The position numbers and the translations under genes are program-made. DNA of 33,532 bases from Pseudomonadota bacterium (lineage in GTDB: Bacteria; Desulfobacterota; Desulfovibrionia; Desulfovibrionales; Desulfovibrionaceae). The DNA lies in contig JAEWPX010000063.1 of the NCBI GenBank assembly GCA_023399375.1, positions 1-33,532 of the forward strand, read 5' to 3'. The notes beneath the pieces are model-generated. The model was not told the DNA's origin. It was given only the letters and a program-made list of their open reading frames with translations, and made no database searches. The stretch's first letter is position 1; each line of letters opens with the position of its first letter. This document shows, piece after piece, positions 31,325 through 33,532 of the stretch.

Positions 31325-32194
31325 TCACTTGCAAAGCCACAGGGCCGCGCCTTCGATGCCGCGCAGGATCTTGAGGCTGGTCGTGGCGAAAATATGCTTG
31401 AGGGTCGTGGGCTTGTGGCTGGTGCGGCCGATGGCCACGGCCGCGTAGCGGTTCGCCTGCGCCTCGTGCAGGATGGTCCGGGCCGGATTGGAGGAAGTCA
31501 TCACCTTGATGGAGATGCGTTCGTCCGGGATGCCGTTGGCCTTGATCTCGGCCAGGGCGCGGCCGAAGATAGTCTCGGCGTCGATGCAGCGGTCGTCGCT
31601 GCACACGTGCAGCAGGGTGATGTCGTGGCCGGGCTCGCGTTGCAGCATGTAGCCCACGTGGTCGGCCACACGCATGCACTCCTCGGAGCCGTCCACGCAC
31701 ACGAGCACGTTTTTTCGTTCCTTTTCCGGGTTGCGGCAGATCCAGATGGGAAACGTGAGCTGCTCCCAGAGGATGCGGTGGGACACGCTGTCCGTGACCA
31801 TCTCCTCGAACCAGGAAAGCCCCCGCCGCCCGAGCACGGCCGCGTCGTAAAGCCCTTCCTCGGACTCCTTGATGATCTCCTTGACCGTGCCAAGTTTGCC
31901 GTGGGAAAATTTGACGAACACCTGTTCCTTGGAAAAACCCATGGAATAGAGCCATTGCTTGGCGTTTTCCATGGCCGGCATGCCGTGCGCGGCCTTATCT
32001 TCCTCGATATGCACGATGGCTTCGGGATTCGCTTCCAGGTTGATGGGGTCGAGCCGCCAGTCCGGCTTGCGCGGCACGACGTAAAAAAGCGTCAGCTTGA
32101 GCGATTCCCGGGTCGTGAAAAAGTTGTGCACGAAACGCAGGCTCTGCGACGTGTGAAATTCGTCGCTGACAGCCACAAGCAAATGCTTATCCAT
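31325..32194 (-). CDS. Two-domain universal stress protein
   Basis: 289 aa with two UspA domains in tandem (about 1-150 and 155-289). Domain 1 begins DKHLLVAVSDEFHTSQSLRF and has VLGRRGLSWFEEMVTDSVSH; domain 2 begins NVLVCVDGSEECMRVADHVG and ends with VAIGRTSHKPTTLKHIF. The nucleotide motif G-2x-G-9x-G(S/T) is kept only in part in domain 1 (the late Gly is Asp) and is lost in domain 2. It may therefore bind ATP weakly or not at all. Cytoplasmic. AAAGGA lies 8 nt before the ATG. It heads a two-gene unit with the 87-aa protein and is divergent from the FeoB-associated peptide. Confidence 0.9.
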   Translation of the reverse strand: MDKHLLVAVSDEFHTSQSLRFVHNFFTTRESLKLTLFYVVPRKPDWRLDPINLEANPEAIVHIEEDKAAHGMPAMENAKQWLYSMGFSKEQVFVKFSHGKLGTVKEIIKESEEGLYDAAVLGRRGLSWFEEMVTDSVSHRILWEQLTFPIWICRNPEKERKNVLVCVDGSEECMRVADHVGYMLQREPGHDITLLHVCSDDRCIDAETIFGRALAEIKANGIPDERISIKVMTSSNPARTILHEAQANRYAAVAIGRTSHKPTTLKHIFATTSLKILRGIEGAALWLCK

Positions 32195-32268
32195 GAGGCG
32201 CGTCCTTTTCGGCGGGCGGCGGACAGGCCCGGGTTCGAGGGGTTTGTTTTTTATGCGGATAAAACATC

Positions 32269-32296
32269 TTGCGCGATCTTGGAAAGGGTTTATTCT
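32269..32296 (+). promoter_or_regulatory. Possible promoter of the Cys-rich peptide gene
   Basis: TTGCGC (32269-32274), 16 nt, TATTCT (32291-32296, 4 of 6 to the -10 consensus). It would start transcription near 32303, about 30 nt before the GTG start. Confidence 0.4.
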
Positions 32297-32307
32297 CCAC
32301 CTCGAAG

Positions 32308-32322
32308 GTGATTTTCATTTTC
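32308..32322 (+). promoter_or_regulatory. Fur-box-like sequence
   Basis: GTGATTTTCATTTTCA resembles the AT-rich half of Fur boxes (TGAAAATGATTTTCATTTTCA type) and lies just after the predicted start of transcription and before AAGGAG. Palindromic symmetry is poor (4 of 7 positions), so this is tentative; iron control would fit the gene. Confidence 0.35.
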
Positions 32323-32334
32323 AAGGAGCCCCCC

Positions 32335-32499
32335 GTGGACAAACTCATCGTTTTCCTGATCATTGTCCTGGCGGCCGGCTACATTATCCGGCGGTTCTTC
32401 TTCAAGAAGCAAAGCGGATGCGGTTGCGGCTGCAGCGGCGGCTGCGACGCGTCGCAGAAGAAGGGCTCATGTTGCGGCGACGGCCCCAAGCCCTTGTAG
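32335..32499 (+). CDS. FeoB-associated Cys-rich membrane peptide
   Basis: 54 aa, GTG start with AAGGAG 6 nt upstream. A single N-terminal membrane helix KLIVFLIIVLAAGYIIRRFF (3-22) is followed by a short cytoplasmic tail rich in cysteine (CGCGCSGGC, then CC). This is the layout of the small FeoB-associated proteins that accompany ferrous-iron transport genes and may sense or deliver metal. No feoA or feoB is present in the window, so it is an orphan copy here. Its last 31 bases overlap the start of the next gene in another frame. Confidence 0.85.
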   Translation: MDKLIVFLIIVLAAGYIIRRFFFKKQSGCGCGCSGGCDASQKKGSCCGDGPKPL

Positions 32500-33401
32500 C
32501 CGGGGCCGCGCTATGCATCCTCCTGCTCGCCGGCCTTGTCGTCGCCGGGCCGGTCGTCGCCTGCACGCTTTTCGGCCTGGCCGGGGGGGACGTCGCCGGC
32601 GGGGGGACGCTGCTCGTCAAAAACCGCGACTGGCGACCGGACCAGACGCAGCGCCTTGAGCTGGTCACGCCTGCCGACGGCTCCCCGTACCTCGGGCTTT
32701 TCGCCACGGGCGGCGGGGCTTCGGGGCTCAAGGCCGGCGTCAACGCAGCCGGACTGTCCGTGGTCTCGGCCACGGTTTCGAGCATCCCCCGCGAGGAGCG
32801 CAAGGCCGAAAAAGGCCTCGGCGGCATCCTGCGCCGGCTGCTCAGCGAATGCGACAGTGTGGAGCAGGCCCTGGCGCGCCGGGATCTTTTCGCCCACGCC
32901 AAGCCCTGCTTCTACATGCTCGCCGACCGCCGCGAGGTCGCCCGGGTGGAAACCGCGCCGGGCGGACGCTTCGCGGTCACACGCGTTTCCCGCGGCCCGC
33001 TGTGGCAGACCAACCACTACCTTGAATCGTCCCTCGCTGGCTTCAACCAAACCGTCGGCGTTTCGAGCCGCACCCGCGCGGCGCGCATCGAAAGCCTGCT
33101 CGTCGCCCTCAAAAAGCCCGCGGACCTGGACGCCCTGCTCGCCCTCTCGCGCGATCGGGCGGACGGCCCGGACAACAGCATCTGGCGCACCGGCGGAACG
33201 CCCACATCCACGCGCACCATGGCCACCTTCGCCGTAGCCATGCCGCCCCAGGGGCCAGGCACGCTGACCCTGCGCACCGTTGACCCGGGCGCGCCGGAAC
33301 GCACGCTTACCATCAGGCTCGACGCGGCTGTCTTTACGGGTGAGAAAGTCCTGCGGGGAAAGGCAGAAGAGAAGATGCCTCCGGCGGCCAGGAGGGGGTG
33401 A
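32469..33401 (+). CDS. Secreted Ntn-hydrolase (choloylglycine/acyl-amide hydrolase-like)
   Basis: 310 aa. The N-terminal MLRRRPQALVAGAALCILLL begins a signal peptide ending in VVA just before Cys32. The segment ACTLFGLAGGDVAGGG and LLVKNRDWRPDQ (about 31-60) matches the active-site start of the C45/linear-amide hydrolase group: Cys as nucleophile, Arg and Asp in NRDW. Later, ASGLKAGVNAAGLSVVSATV and WQTNHYLESS carry the expected Asn and oxyanion residues. Signal-peptidase cleavage after Ala31 would leave Cys at position 1, generating the active enzyme. Substrates may be acylated amino acids, acyl-homoserine lactones or bile-type amides. The start at 32469 lies inside the preceding gene. The last residues, EKMPPAARRG, and the stop are encoded by repeat copy 4. 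Confidence 0.8.
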   Translation: MLRRRPQALVAGAALCILLLAGLVVAGPVVACTLFGLAGGDVAGGGTLLVKNRDWRPDQTQRLELVTPADGSPYLGLFATGGGASGLKAGVNAAGLSVVSATVSSIPREERKAEKGLGGILRRLLSECDSVEQALARRDLFAHAKPCFYMLADRREVARVETAPGGRFAVTRVSRGPLWQTNHYLESSLAGFNQTVGVSSRTRAARIESLLVALKKPADLDALLALSRDRADGPDNSIWRTGGTPTSTRTMATFAVAMPPQGPGTLTLRTVDPGAPERTLTIRLDAAVFTGEKVLRGKAEEKMPPAARRG

Positions 33402-33478
33402 CCCCCTCCTGGACCTCCTCAATGGGGGAGATGGTAAGCGGGTGGAAGCGTGGTCGTGGGCGGGAGTGCGTCGGCGAG
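33371..33478 (+). repeat. Dispersed 3'-end repeat element, copy 4 (overlaps gene end)
   Basis: GAAGATGCCTCCGGCGGCC, stem CCAGGAGGGG/CCCCTCCTGG, stem CUCC/GGAG, then GGTAAGCGGGTGGAAGCG and GTCGTGGGCGGG. About 85 nt match copy 1 at the other end of the window, in inverted orientation. The first codons complete the Ntn-hydrolase reading frame. Confidence 0.85.
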
Positions 33479-33483
33479 GCCGG

Positions 33484-33532
33484 GATTTGGCCGGCGATGC
33501 CGTCGCTGCGCTCCTGGCTCGCCGGCCAAATC
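33484..33532. repeat. Inverted repeat at the window edge
   Basis: Perfect 14-bp arms GATTTGGCCGGCGA (33484-33497) / TCGCCGGCCAAATC (33519-33532). The right arm ends on the last base, so the element may continue. A related GGCCGGC/GCCGGCC pair occurs at 6-34, near copy 1. Confidence 0.65.

Noticed and set aside
32193..32468. N-terminal extension of the Ntn-hydrolase over the Cys-rich peptide gene
   Set aside because: It would displace the signal peptide; the peptide gene in the other frame has a clear ribosome site and family layout.
1..33532. CRISPR array, tRNA/rRNA genes, IS elements or prophage
   Set aside because: No regularly spaced direct repeats, no cloverleaf or rRNA segments recognised, no transposase, integrase or phage structural proteins.

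Overview
The window looks like chromosomal DNA from a high-GC, Gram-negative, anaerobic delta-proteobacterium of the Desulfovibrio type (Desulfovibrionaceae). This rests on strong GC bias in third codon positions, the gene content (C5-pathway hemL, a NifX/NafY-type FeMo-cofactor-binding protein, a FeoB-associated Cys-rich peptide, a two-domain universal stress protein) and a short dispersed element built around GCCTCCGGCGGCC. The taxonomic link of that element is recalled, not tested. I see no tRNA, rRNA, CRISPR array, insertion sequence or prophage gene.

Layout. 1-3351: minus-strand polar amino-acid ABC importer operon (ATPase, binding protein, two permeases) with competing hairpins between the binding-protein and permease genes. 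3561-5714: divergent dCache-HAMP-SpoIIE phosphatase, closed by a bidirectional terminator shared with a secreted 3D-domain protein (5773-6198). 6199-6663: long regulatory gap with an A+T-rich island and a 20-nt palindrome. 6664-10800: plus-strand VOC protein, hemL, orphan HlyD adaptor, 99-aa protein and a nucleotidyltransferase-like protein. 10891-19334: a long minus-strand run: zinc-binding protein, class II aldolase, PEBP, TSUP permease, FUSC protein, hydantoinase/oxoprolinase and histone-deacetylase-family enzyme, the last two overlapping by 7 bp. 19511-25421: plus-strand EamA transporter, FlaG-like protein, then a tightly coupled trio: PAS histidine kinase, permuted NlpC/P60-like hydrolase, PAPS-type sulfotransferase, joined by two ATGA overlaps. 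25436-29223: minus-strand membrane/Cys protein, NifX-like, HAD, TRIC channel and a CaCA-type cation exchanger. The exchanger is preceded by a well-formed yybP-ykoY manganese riboswitch with its own terminator, so it is probably a Mn2+ exporter. 29529-30770: a methyltransferase and a CD3324-type DNA-binding protein, both of a type I associate with Firmicutes. 31043-32194: universal stress protein plus an 87-aa partner. 32335-33401: FeoB-associated Cys-rich peptide overlapping a secreted Ntn-hydrolase.

The most interesting observations are four. First, a two-stem repeat family with a covarying stem occurs five times (one partial), always directly 3' of a gene and in the sense orientation; one copy supplies the C-terminal codons and stop of the Ntn-hydrolase. 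Second, the manganese riboswitch gives a substrate prediction for a CaCA exchanger. Third, the kinase/hydrolase/sulfotransferase operon suggests a regulated envelope-modification system. Fourth, the deacetylase with a Cys-rich tail is translationally coupled to an ATP-dependent ring-opening-type enzyme. All functional statements are from sequence reading only; no searches were run.
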